From an uncultured Campylobacter sp. (lineage in GTDB: Bacteria > Campylobacterota > Campylobacteria > Campylobacterales > Campylobacteraceae): a stretch of 14,405 bases of DNA. The DNA lies in NCBI RefSeq assembly GCF_938017775.1, contig NZ_CALIIU010000056.1, forward strand, positions 1 to 14,405. Direction: 5' to 3'. Position numbers and translations under genes: made by a program. This document shows, in pieces, positions 7,474 to 14,395 of this stretch (position 1 is its first letter; each line of letters starts with the position of its first letter). The notes beneath the pieces are model-generated. The model made no database searches, was not told where the DNA came from, and saw only the letters and a list, made by a program, of their open reading frames with translations.

Positions 7474-8283
7474 ATGAATAAATATGAATATTTTGCCGAC
7501 GACGATGACGGGCACGACTTTGCAGGGACATCCGATCTAGCGGGCATAGAGCTTGCGAAAAGACGAGCTATGGAGGATCTGACGGATGAGGAGCTAGAGG
7601 ATAAGCTTGCCGCGGATCTTGCCGTAAAACGAAACTATGCGGGCGCAGCAGGCGGTTACGACGATTTTACTAGCTTGGGATTCGAAAGTTCAGGCTTTAC
7701 AAACACCCAAAACTATCTAAATTCCGAAAGCGGCGGAACAAAATTTAATAAAAACGGTAAAGCAAAATTTAAAGGACGCGGCGACGCAAATCTTTCAGCC
7801 AATCGCGGCAGCGATAATTCCAGCGGAGCGAGCTACGGCGATTTTGCAGGTGCCAATTTTACCGGCAAGGCGGATTATGCGGCGTTTGCAGATGCAAGCT
7901 TTGCAGGCACGCAAAATCAAAATTACGCGGATATGGGCGCGCATGATTATGCAAGCCTTGCCGCAGGACGCGGTTACGGCAGTTTTGCTGGCGCACAGGA
8001 CGAGCTGCTACGAAACTACGATGCCGAGAAAAAAAAGGAGAAAAATCTCACGCTTTATCAGCTTTTAGTCGTTTATCTGCTGATCGGATTTGCGTTTTTG
8101 CTGACGGTGCCGGCGATTTACATCCGCAACGAAATTTATTACATCAGCCGCGACATCGCCGCGCTTCGTACCAAGCACGAGGTTTTGCTTGAGGAAAATC
8201 GTGCGCTTAACAACGATATCGAATATCTGCGCTACAAAAATGAAATTTTAGATCCACAAAGCGTGCAAGAAAATGGGCGCTGA
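7474..8283 (+). CDS. FtsL-like single-pass membrane protein with long repeat-rich cytoplasmic tail
   Basis: The 269-aa protein has three parts. Residues 1-190 are hydrophilic and low-complexity, rich in Gly, Ala, Asn, Asp, Tyr and Phe, with recurring Y-x-x-F nonamers (YDDFTSLGF 62-70, YGDFAGANF 121-129, YAAFADASF 135-143, YGSFAGAQD 168-176). An acidic helical patch (26-52) lies within this part. After the lysine cluster KKKEK comes one membrane helix (about 194-216, YQLLVVYLLIGFAFLL) and then a 40-residue coiled coil (about 218-259, ISRDIAALRTKHEVLLEEN). A basic inner flank, one helix and a periplasmic zipper is the topology of FtsL/FtsB-type division proteins, and the order rsmH then ftsL is standard in dcw clusters. 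I infer a divergent FtsL; no sequence signature proves it. It overlaps rmuC by 11 bp. Confidence 0.6.
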   Translation: MNKYEYFADDDDGHDFAGTSDLAGIELAKRRAMEDLTDEELEDKLAADLAVKRNYAGAAGGYDDFTSLGFESSGFTNTQNYLNSESGGTKFNKNGKAKFKGRGDANLSANRGSDNSSGASYGDFAGANFTGKADYAAFADASFAGTQNQNYADMGAHDYASLAAGRGYGSFAGAQDELLRNYDAEKKKEKNLTLYQLLVVYLLIGFAFLLTVPAIYIRNEIYYISRDIAALRTKHEVLLEENRALNNDIEYLRYKNEILDPQSVQENGR

Positions 8284-9343
8284 TGGGATTTTGCTCGCGG
8301 CGTTTGCATTTTTTGCTGCGCTAGTGCTTGCCTTGCTGATCGCGCTCGTGCTGCAAAACCGCCGCATAAGCGATGCAAACTCCGCGCTTAGCGAGCTTTT
8401 AAGCGAAAGGCTCACGGCTCAAAGTGCGAGAGCAAGTGCCGAGCTTTTTAAGCTAAATCAAAGCCTAAACGACGGCTTTAACGATAAGCTCTATTATCTT
8501 AATAGATCCCTAGGCGAGGGTTTGCAGCGCCAAAACAGCGCGCTTAGCGAGAATTTAAGCTCGCTAGATCGCGGCTTTAAGGACATAGCGGAAAATCTAG
8601 CGCGAATGAGCGAGCAAAATAAAACTTCGCTTCAGGTGCGTGACGAAATCGCAAGGCTAAACTCGATTTTAGGCAATGTCAAGCTGCGTGGCAACTTCGG
8701 CGAGTATCGATTAGAGAGAATTTTATCGATGATCTATGGGCAAAACACCGCATTTTATGAGCTGCAAAAGCACCTACCAAACGGCAGGATCGCAGACTGC
8801 GCGCTGCATATCGCAAAAGAAAAAATTCTTTGCATCGACTCAAAATTCCCACTTCAAAGCTATGAAAAAATTATCGCCGCCTCCGCCTCAAACGACGCCG
8901 CAGCGCTTGCTAGTGCGGATAAGCAACTCGCCTCCGATATGAAAAAGCACGCCGCAGATATCGCGGAAAAATACATCATACCGCCTCTTAGCACGGAGTT
9001 TGCGGTGCTATTTGTACCCAGCGAAGCGGTTTTCGTCTACGTCTGCGAGAAGCTGCCGCAGGTACTTGAATACTGCGCGCAAATCGGCATTTTTGCGGCA
9101 TCACCCACGACGCTGCTGGCGCTTTTAGGCACGATCCGAACCTTCGTAAAAGACGAGGCGCTCGCGCAAAATATAAAATCGGTAAAAGATGAAATTTACG
9201 CGCTAAAATCGGACTTTGAGGCGCATGCTAAGTATGCGACGTCGCTTCAAATATACGCAGATAAGCTCGCCGCGCAAGCAGAGCTTTTAAACAAAAATGC
9301 AAAATCTCTAAAAGCCCGCTTTGAGCGTTTTAGCGCACTGTAA
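8273..9343 (+). CDS. rmuC: DNA recombination protein RmuC
   Basis: RmuC-family proteins limit recombination between inverted repeats and carry a nuclease-like core; their exact biochemistry is poorly known. The 356-aa product has an N-terminal membrane helix (about 5-27), a coiled-coil stretch with regularly spaced SL-type repeats (38-130), and then the RmuC core. The core shows LRGNFGEYRLERIL (138-151), PNGRIADCALHI (169-180), LCIDSKFPLQSYE (186-198), LFVPSEAVFVYVCE (246-259) and ASPTTLLALLGTIRTF (276-291). E. coli RmuC is about 475 aa; the shorter form here has a reduced coiled coil. The start codon lies inside the end of the FtsL-like gene, so the two are probably translated together. Confidence 0.92.
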   Translation: MGADGILLAAFAFFAALVLALLIALVLQNRRISDANSALSELLSERLTAQSARASAELFKLNQSLNDGFNDKLYYLNRSLGEGLQRQNSALSENLSSLDRGFKDIAENLARMSEQNKTSLQVRDEIARLNSILGNVKLRGNFGEYRLERILSMIYGQNTAFYELQKHLPNGRIADCALHIAKEKILCIDSKFPLQSYEKIIAASASNDAAALASADKQLASDMKKHAADIAEKYIIPPLSTEFAVLFVPSEAVFVYVCEKLPQVLEYCAQIGIFAASPTTLLALLGTIRTFVKDEALAQNIKSVKDEIYALKSDFEAHAKYATSLQIYADKLAAQAELLNKNAKSLKARFERFSAL

Positions 9344-10546
9344 TGAGGGAAACCGTAGCACAATGCGGCGCTTCGGGTGCCTTAGCACGCCGTAACGCGG
9401 CGGCATTTTGCGCGGCTAAATTATCGGCAAAGACGTCTTAGGTTCCGCCTCTCATAAAGCTTTAGCTTTTGCATTGTAGACTTGCACGGCTTTCTAAAAT
9501 TATCGCCGGGCGGCTTATTTTGTGTATTCGGTGTTTATTCGGAGTAAAATTTCAAAAACGGACGCGAATCTCAAAACGGATGCCGTATTTAAAAATACGA
9601 AAAGATTAGGCGCGCAATCTTATGCGGCGGCAAGATGAAATTTTAAGTTCGACGCGGCGCCAAAACACACAAAATTCTCTTGCGAAATAATAAAATTCTA
9701 AAATTTCTCGGCAAAAATCAAAGCCATAGCACTGTAAATTCGCCAAATACCTTCGCGCTAAAAACCCAAAAACCCGCTGCTATAAGTCTCGAAAAACCGC
9801 ACATCTTAAAATTCTGCGAGTAAACTGAAATTACCAAGCGTCTCAAAAAACCGCATGCGCAAGCGAAAAAAATCACACTGCACCTTAAAGCTACCTTAAC
9901 GATCTCGTTTTACCGCTCTTATACGTCGCGAAAATCGCGCAGCAGGTCAAAACCGAGCAATAGGATTTTTGAGATCTGATTTTACGATCGGTCTAAGCGC
10001 CTAGGCGCCAATTCAAATCCACTCGATGAAATATATTATATTGAGGCTACGAGGCTTTGACAGACGCATAAACGGACATAACAGCCAACTCCACTCGACG
10101 GAATCTTTGGTGTGACTTTGCACCGATCCGATTAATAAATCGTTCATCGACCGCCTCGCGGCTAAATTTTGGGGTATTGCTTTGACACTTTAAGCCACTA
10201 ATTCAAATTCGCACGGCGGAATTTTTGAGCGCGACTTCGCAACTTCAAGGCTTCGCGCCGATTCGATTAATAAATCGCGCGCTCTTAGCCAATGCGCGAG
10301 TGTGACGCCGTTATACGATTACAGCAAATTTGGCGTGCTAAGCTAAATGCGGGCACAAATAAGCACCGCCGATATACGCCGTGCCGCGACTTTGTATCGC
10401 TAGAGCCAAGCGTACGTAATAAATTTTAAATGCTTTTTGTTTCGCATAAAATTTTCAATAGTTTTTAGAGATTTTATAAAATTTTGAGCATTTTGCGCTG
10501 CTGCGCCGCGCCACACTTATACCAAATCACACTCAGTCTGCGCCGC
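9344..10546. other. 1.2-kb gene-less stretch with imperfect repeats
   Basis: All frames are broken by stops and I recognise no protein or RNA gene. There is a small hairpin at 9584-9599 (CGTATTT, AA, AAATACG), a short repeat CAAAACGGA(C/T)GC near 9553 and 9572, and the imperfect repeats at 10006-10277 described separately. The composition is similar to the neighbouring coding DNA. It may be decayed sequence, but no ancestral gene can be named. Confidence 0.6.
10006..10277. repeat. Imperfect tandem-like repeats with CGATTAATAAATCG
   Basis: The 14-mer CGATTAATAAATCG, itself an inverted repeat (CGATT and AATCG around AATA), occurs exactly at 10129-10142 and 10264-10277, 135 bp apart. Each copy is preceded by a related stretch: CCAACTCCACTCGACGGAAT (from 10084) and CCACTAATTCAAATTCGCAC (from 10196), followed by TTTG-G-G-GACTT(T/C)GCA-type sequence. 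A third, partial start, CCAATTCAAATCCACTCGAT, lies at 10008. Function is unknown. Confidence 0.5.
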
Positions 10547-10825
10547 CTATTTATCGGTCGCGCAATTTTCGTTGTAGTAGGCAATGGTGCGCTCGTACTC
10601 GTCGTAAGTCTGTATATAATCGTTTGCAACGCTTGGGTTTGCGTATCTATCCTCGACCGCCAAAAGCTCCGCTTCGAGCTCTTTGTAGTGCTCATAAACC
10701 TCTGCGCAAGCGCGATCGTGGGCGTCGCCTTGCAAGATTACTGACTTATCAGGACCCGCACTCGCGCAGCCTCCGAGCCCTAAAACGACGGCGCAAAGCG
10801 CGCCACATAAAATTAAGCTTTTCAA
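10547..10825 (-). CDS. Small lipoprotein, function unknown
   Basis: The 92-aa product has a lipoprotein signal: a short basic start (MKS), a hydrophobic core (LILCGALCAVVLGL) and a lipobox LGGC with Cys20 as the lipidation site. The mature part of about 73 residues is acidic and helical, with Tyr-rich spacing (YEHYKELEAELLAVEDRY, NDYIQTYDEYERTIAYYNEN) and Cys at positions 40 and 88 that could form a disulfide. I do not recognise a family. The TTG start is chosen because AAGGA lies 7 bases upstream and it places the signal peptide correctly. The gene begins about 40 bases after the 3' end of rnpB on the same strand, so it may be expressed by read-through from the rnpB promoter. Confidence 0.75.
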   Translation of the reverse strand: MKSLILCGALCAVVLGLGGCASAGPDKSVILQGDAHDRACAEVYEHYKELEAELLAVEDRYANPSVANDYIQTYDEYERTIAYYNENCATDK

Positions 10826-10866
10826 AAATTTTTCCTTATTTAAAGTAAGTAAGCTCGGCGTAAAAA

Positions 10867-11178
10867 TAGGTGTGGCTATAAGCCGAGTTCCGTTACAGCG
10901 GTCATTTATCTAGACCGATTTTTGCAAATCGGTTCAAGCGAACGGTTCGAATATAAGACGAAACCACCCGTTCTTGCTGCAGGTTGGGTTTGCATTGCCG
11001 CCCGTGTCTCCACGCGCGCGGTGGGCTCTTACCCCGCCCTTTCACCCTTACCGCTTGCGCGGCGGTTTGCTTTCTGTTGTACTTTCCCTAGGGTTGCCCC
11101 CGGCGTCCGTTAGACGCAACCTTGTCTTATCGCAGCTCGGACTTTCCTCTCCTTACGGAGCGACCGCACGCCACACCC
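10867..11178 (-). ncRNA. rnpB: RNase P RNA (bacterial class A)
   Basis: RNase P RNA is the catalytic subunit that trims tRNA 5' leaders. On the minus strand the universally conserved core is clear: GAGGAAAGTCCGAGCT (complement of 11134-11149), ACAGAAAGCAAACCGCC (complement of 11061-11077), an AGGGTGAAAGGGCGGGGTAA-type segment, and GAACTCGGCTTATA near the 3' end (complement of 10877-10890), which pairs in P4. Stem P1 is formed by GGTGTGGC at the 5' end (complement of 11170-11177) and GCCACACC at the 3' end (complement of 10869-10876). A TATAAT lies 7 bases before the inferred 5' end. The length of about 310 bases is normal for this group. The ends are good to a few bases. Confidence 0.95.
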
Positions 11179-11185
11179 GAGCGCA

Positions 11186-11191
11186 ATTATA
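11186..11191 (-). promoter_or_regulatory. -10 box of the rnpB promoter
   Basis: The minus strand reads GCTATAATTGCGCTC, a perfect TATAAT placed so that a start 6-7 bases downstream falls at the first bases of RNase P RNA. The upstream A-run (AAAAAAG) with no clear -35 fits the Campylobacter sigma-70 pattern. Confidence 0.7.
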
Positions 11192-11345
11192 GCTTTTTTG
11201 GCTTAAATTTCATCGCATCTCAGGGATCGTTCGTACCAAACAAACAAATCGTCGTTCTAAATTTACACGAACTTGCGCGGCGAAATTTCATATTTCGTCT
11301 CAAAACCGCGGTTTTAAATTTAAGCAAAGATTGATGATTAAGCGA

Positions 11346-11351
11346 TATAAT
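11346..11351 (+). promoter_or_regulatory. -10 box for the small ORF at 11384
   Basis: TATAAT in the context GCGATATAATTTATC lies 32 bases before the ATG. A start near 11358 would give a leader of about 25 bases holding AAGGAG at 11370-11375. Confidence 0.55.
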
Positions 11352-11383
11352 TTATCAAAATTCTATAGCAAGGAGCGGGCTAG

Positions 11384-11608
11384 ATGGTAGAAATTTTGCA
11401 GAAAAACGACGATTTGTTAGCAAATATCTTGACGGATGCAAAAGAATTGGTAAAAAATTTCTCACAACTATCCGAGTCGGATGAGAAATTTAAAGATTAT
11501 TACAGAGAGATTACCGACGCGGGGCTTTTATTTTTTCGTCTGCATGAGAAATTTCATAAAGAATTCCCCGAGCTAAAAAACTGCAAGATAAAAGAGTATA
11601 AAAAATAA
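11384..11608 (+). CDS. Small conserved-looking helical protein, function unknown
   Basis: This 74-aa ORF is supported by a strong ribosome site (AAGGAG, 8 bases before ATG), a TATAAT upstream and codon use like its neighbours. The product is charged and predicted helical: MVEILQKNDDLLANILTDAK, an acidic middle (SESDEKFKDYYREITD), then an aromatic and basic end (LLFFRLHEKFHKEFPELK). It has no signal peptide or membrane helix, so it is probably cytoplasmic. I do not recognise a family. It stands alone as a single-gene unit between rnpB (divergent) and truD (convergent). Confidence 0.7.
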   Translation: MVEILQKNDDLLANILTDAKELVKNFSQLSESDEKFKDYYREITDAGLLFFRLHEKFHKEFPELKNCKIKEYKK

Positions 11609-12037
11609 TCTAAATTTGCTTTATATTTTCAAAAGGCGGATCGATTAAAATTTCGGTGCGGCAAAACAGATCGTCGCGAAATAGAATTTTATAAAATTTT
11701 ATCTACGGCCGAGCAGAATAAAATTTTAAATTTTAATTCTATGATTTAGACAAAGCGGCGCGCTTACTGCGATAAAATTTCATAAAATTTTTCTACCGCG
11801 CAAATTTAAATCTACGCAGTCAAGCTCTAAAATTCCGTAAAATTCCGCGTGGTGCGCCGCTACGTAGCCAAGCCCTACTCTACAGCGCGGTTTAACGTGG
11901 GGCGCGGGGTGACGGAGTCCCACTCCGCGATGCGGTGCAGTGTGACTTAGCGCAAGTGCGGCGTGAACCCTACTCTACGGCGCGGTTTGATGTGGGGCGT
12001 GGCGTGGCGCAATCCCTACCCTGCGGTGCGGTTCGGC
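11609..12037. other. Spacer between the small ORF and truD
   Basis: The first 260 bases are AT-rich with repeated AAAATTTTA-type words (for example near 11686-11735) that could form weak hairpins at the end of the small ORF transcript. The last 165 bases switch sharply to GC-rich and hold the tandem repeat listed separately. No gene is evident. Confidence 0.6.
11873..12037. repeat. GC-rich tandem repeat of about 47 bp, four units
   Basis: Units begin with CCC at 11873, 11919, 11968 and 12014, giving periods of 46, 49 and 46 bp. Units one and three agree at 38 of 46 positions (both start CCCTACTCTAC, then GCGCGGTTT and GTGGGGCG). Unit two is more diverged (CCCACTCCGCGATGCGGTG), and unit four (CCCTACCCTGCGGTGCGGTT) runs to the truD stop. 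The alternation suggests a dimeric unit of about 95 bp. It lies between convergent genes; the role is unknown. Confidence 0.65.
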
Positions 12038-13150
12038 TCAATCCTCGTCTGTCGCGGTGCCTTCAAATATATCTCGGTGCAAAATTTCTTCCAAAACGAC
12101 CGTCGCGTAAGAGCCTTTCGGCAGGTAAAAACTGAAACTAAAATGCGCGTTTTGCGCATCGTAGGCGTGCTGCACCCGCTCCATAAAGCTCCACGCAAAC
12201 CTGCGCGAGCCGCTCATCTGCGCCTCAAACTCGCGCGAGGGCGTGAAAATTTCATCTTCAAATCTGCCGCCAAGCCCGCTAGCTCGCAGCTTAGCTCGCC
12301 CCACGATAAGGCCTGCGCTCGTGATTTCTCGCCTCGCAAACCGCTCGCACTCCGCGCCAAGATCGTCGCAGCTAAAAAACGCGCCGTGTGGAAAGTGTCC
12401 TAAAATCTCGCCCCTTAAAAGCTTGAAAAACTGCGGCTGAGCCGCGATCTCGCGCGCCTCCTCTTTGCTTAGCCCGTAAATTTTAGCAAACTCGCCCGAG
12501 CTAAATTCCGCCGCAAATTTTGAAATTTCGACCCGCTTGCTAAGCCAGCGGTTGAAAAGCTCGCTCTGATAGGCGCTGATTAAAAAGTCGCGCATTTTGG
12601 GGTTTTTAAGCCGCCTCTGTCCGCGCAGCACCTCCTCGCCCTGCGCCGCGTTGTCGCCGAACTTGCCGAAGCGCTGATAGCCGAAGTAGTTCGCAAAGCC
12701 CTCGCGCCCTAGCGTATCTATCGCGGCTGCGAGCTTGACGGCATCGGGCGGTAGAACCTTTTTTAGACGGATGAAAAAGTCATTGCCCCTAAGATGCCCG
12801 ATTTTAAGCTTGTTTTTGTGCCTTTGCACGCTTAAAATTTTAAGGCTCTCGTGCGAAAATCCGCCCAACGCGGGCTCAAATTTAGCTGGCATACTAACGT
12901 GCTGCGTCGTAAGGCCCTGTTTGTCTTTAAGCCCCGCGTAGCCGAACTCGCGCATCTTAGCGCCCGTGCGTTCGCTTAAAATCCGCAGCGCCTCGTGCGT
13001 GCTGATGCCCTTTTTTTGCAGCAGCAAAATGCAGTGTTCGCCCTCATTGCTAGGTTCATAAAGCGGTACTTCGCGCACGACGAAATCGCTGGAGTTTTTA
13101 CTAAAATGCGCATTTATCGGCGCGTGATTTAGGGTATATAAATTTTTCAT
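12038..13150 (-). CDS. truD: tRNA pseudouridine(13) synthase TruD
   Basis: TruD converts uridine 13 of tRNA-Glu and others to pseudouridine. The 370-aa product contains the catalytic motif FGYAGLKDKQG (69-79) with the nucleophile Asp76, NYFGYQRFGKFGDN with the conserved family signature, the SAYQSELFNRWL segment and, near the end, GRFEDEIFTPSREF and the QHAYDAQNAHFSFSFYLPKG closing region. The inserted TRUD subdomain lies in the middle. I place the start at 13150 (MKNLYTLNHAPI), preceded by AAAGG; the frame stays open 50 codons further upstream to 13300, but that extension would overlap the divergent gene and is basic, non-family sequence. The final residues EGTATDED are coded by the edge of the tandem repeat region. 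Confidence 0.95.
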   Translation of the reverse strand: MKNLYTLNHAPINAHFSKNSSDFVVREVPLYEPSNEGEHCILLLQKKGISTHEALRILSERTGAKMREFGYAGLKDKQGLTTQHVSMPAKFEPALGGFSHESLKILSVQRHKNKLKIGHLRGNDFFIRLKKVLPPDAVKLAAAIDTLGREGFANYFGYQRFGKFGDNAAQGEEVLRGQRRLKNPKMRDFLISAYQSELFNRWLSKRVEISKFAAEFSSGEFAKIYGLSKEEAREIAAQPQFFKLLRGEILGHFPHGAFFSCDDLGAECERFARREITSAGLIVGRAKLRASGLGGRFEDEIFTPSREFEAQMSGSRRFAWSFMERVQHAYDAQNAHFSFSFYLPKGSYATVVLEEILHRDIFEGTATDED

Positions 13151-13256
13151 AGCCCGCCTTTGCGTTAATCTAAGGCGCAATTTTATAAAATTGAGCCTAA
13201 AAAACTCATTATTAAGGCAAATTCTAGTATCATTCGCCATAAAAAAAGGATGAAAA

Positions 13257-14291
13257 ATGCTAATCAGGCTCTTTCGCTTCGACCCGCACTGCGACGTCAC
13301 GAGCTACTTCAAGCCCTATGTTTATGAAAGCGCTCCCTTTGCCGATCTTGCGGCACTGCTTGACGACATTTCCGCGCACGATCCCTATTTTAGCGCGCAG
13401 GGAGTGGAATTTGTAAAAATCGGCGGCACCACGGTGAGCGTAAAAGAGCCGCTAGATACGCTCATAGCGCACTTTGGAAGCGAGCTAATCATCGCTCCTC
13501 TTAGCGAAAAAGAGGCAATTAAAGACCTGCGCTGCGAGCCGCGAGCATTTTTAGATAAATTCAAAGCATTTGAAAGCATCGCGGATGTCTCTGATTTCGA
13601 GTTTTACAAAAGCCTCGCGCCCTATTTTTACTCGACGAAAATCCCCGCATGCTCACGGGAGTTTTTGGGCAACAGCGCTTTTATCTTCGCGCACCGCCTG
13701 ATGCAGACGCATCCGAGCGAGCGTATGAGGATTTTGGAGATCATCGAGCCGCAGATGGCGTATTTTACGAAGTGCGACGCCGTGGGGATGGAGTTTGACG
13801 ACCGCGCGGCATACAGGGCGTTTTGCGACATTTTAAAATTTGAGCCCGCGCGCAGCAATAAAATTTTAAGCGCGCAGAGCATGGCGGAATTTGACGCAGC
13901 GGGCGCGAAGCACGATTTTAGCGGCTTTAACGTCGCCGTGTGGTACGACGAGGCTGCGGAGGAGCTGGCTAGCAGGTTGGGCGCGCAGATCATGCACTTT
14001 GGCTGCGAAGGCGCGCCGCTTGGAGCGCAGATATACGAGCGGGAGCGGGAGTGCGCGCTGCGGCTGGGGGGCGAAATTTTATTTGACGCGTTTGATAGCG
14101 GAAGCGATTTTTTGCTAGTAAATTCCAAGCTCGCGCTTGATTTTTTAGACGGCAGAAGCGATGAAATCCAAAGGCTTTTCGGCAGAGGACTCGCAGGCTT
14201 TTATCTAATCGCGACGGATGAGCTCATCGCTCTAGCTCGCGGCGAGAGGCCCGACTTTTCGGCGCGCAAATTAAAGCCGACGCTGATTTAA
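13257..14291 (+). CDS. FrdB/HdrB-like protein without iron-sulfur cysteine clusters
   Basis: The 344-aa protein begins LIRLFRFDPHCDVTSYFKPY, like the ferredoxin-fold start of the SdhB/FrdB iron-sulfur subunit. Residues 80-104 (APLSEKEAIKDLRCEPRAFL) and 131-149 (ACSREFLGNSAFIFAHRLM) resemble the SdhB linker and the segment where SdhB has CPS-x-FLGPA-x-x-x-x-AYR. The C-terminal part (222-325: FNVAVWYDEAAEELASRLGA, then GGEILFDAFDSGSDFLLVNS) resembles the HdrB-like C-terminal domain. The CxxCxxCxxxCP clusters are absent; only Cys12, 93, 132, 173, 190, 250 and 266 remain, so electron transfer through classical clusters is unlikely. I recall a domain of unknown function (DUF5644/HdrB-C type) in epsilonproteobacteria that this may match. 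AAGGA lies 6 bases before ATG. A possible TAGTAT -10 is at 13225-13230. Confidence 0.6.
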   Translation: MLIRLFRFDPHCDVTSYFKPYVYESAPFADLAALLDDISAHDPYFSAQGVEFVKIGGTTVSVKEPLDTLIAHFGSELIIAPLSEKEAIKDLRCEPRAFLDKFKAFESIADVSDFEFYKSLAPYFYSTKIPACSREFLGNSAFIFAHRLMQTHPSERMRILEIIEPQMAYFTKCDAVGMEFDDRAAYRAFCDILKFEPARSNKILSAQSMAEFDAAGAKHDFSGFNVAVWYDEAAEELASRLGAQIMHFGCEGAPLGAQIYERERECALRLGGEILFDAFDSGSDFLLVNSKLALDFLDGRSDEIQRLFGRGLAGFYLIATDELIALARGERPDFSARKLKPTLI

Positions 14292-14336
14292 GCGGACAGG
14301 TTTTAAAATTTATCCTATTACGACGGTAAAATTTTA

Positions 14337-14395
14337 AATCGACTGCATATTGAAGATCGGCATAAAGCAAATAGTTTTCTTAATCGCAGTCGGTT
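14337..14395. repeat. Inverted repeat at the right edge
   Basis: AATCGACTGC at 14337-14346 and GCAGTCGGTT at 14386-14395 can form a 10-bp stem with one G-T wobble around a loop of about 39 bases. It lies 45 bases after the stop of the preceding gene. It could be a weak terminator or part of something cut by the window edge. Confidence 0.35.

Noticed and set aside
9357..9410. Possible SRP RNA or other structured RNA after rmuC
   Set aside because: Small GC-rich hairpins are present (for example GTGC-CTTA-GCAC), but no conserved SRP core or other known RNA signature could be found.
10474..10744. ORFs on both strands overlapping the small lipoprotein
   Set aside because: Only the frame with a signal peptide, lipobox and AAGGA site looks real; the others are shadows.
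10922..11334. Several short plus-strand ORFs of 60-75 codons
   Set aside because: They lie on the complement of, or partly overlap, RNase P RNA, lack ribosome sites and show no protein-like pattern.
11873..12037. CRISPR array of about 47-bp period
   Set aside because: The whole unit is repeated rather than a fixed repeat with unique spacers; it is a plain tandem repeat.
11935..12403. Plus-strand ORFs opposite truD (up to 146 codons)
   Set aside because: They are opposite-strand shadows of truD and the GC-rich repeat; composition is Arg/Ala/Pro/Ser-rich and no ribosome site is present.
13151..13300. Upstream extension of truD giving a 420-aa product
   Set aside because: The added 50 residues are basic and unlike TruD starts, they would overlap the divergent gene's start, and the ATG at 13148-13150 has AAAGG before it and begins the family-typical MKNLYTLNH.
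13628..14128. 166-codon minus-strand ORF
   Set aside because: It is the antisense shadow of the FrdB/HdrB-like gene, Ser/Ala/Lys-rich, with no ribosome site or family resemblance.
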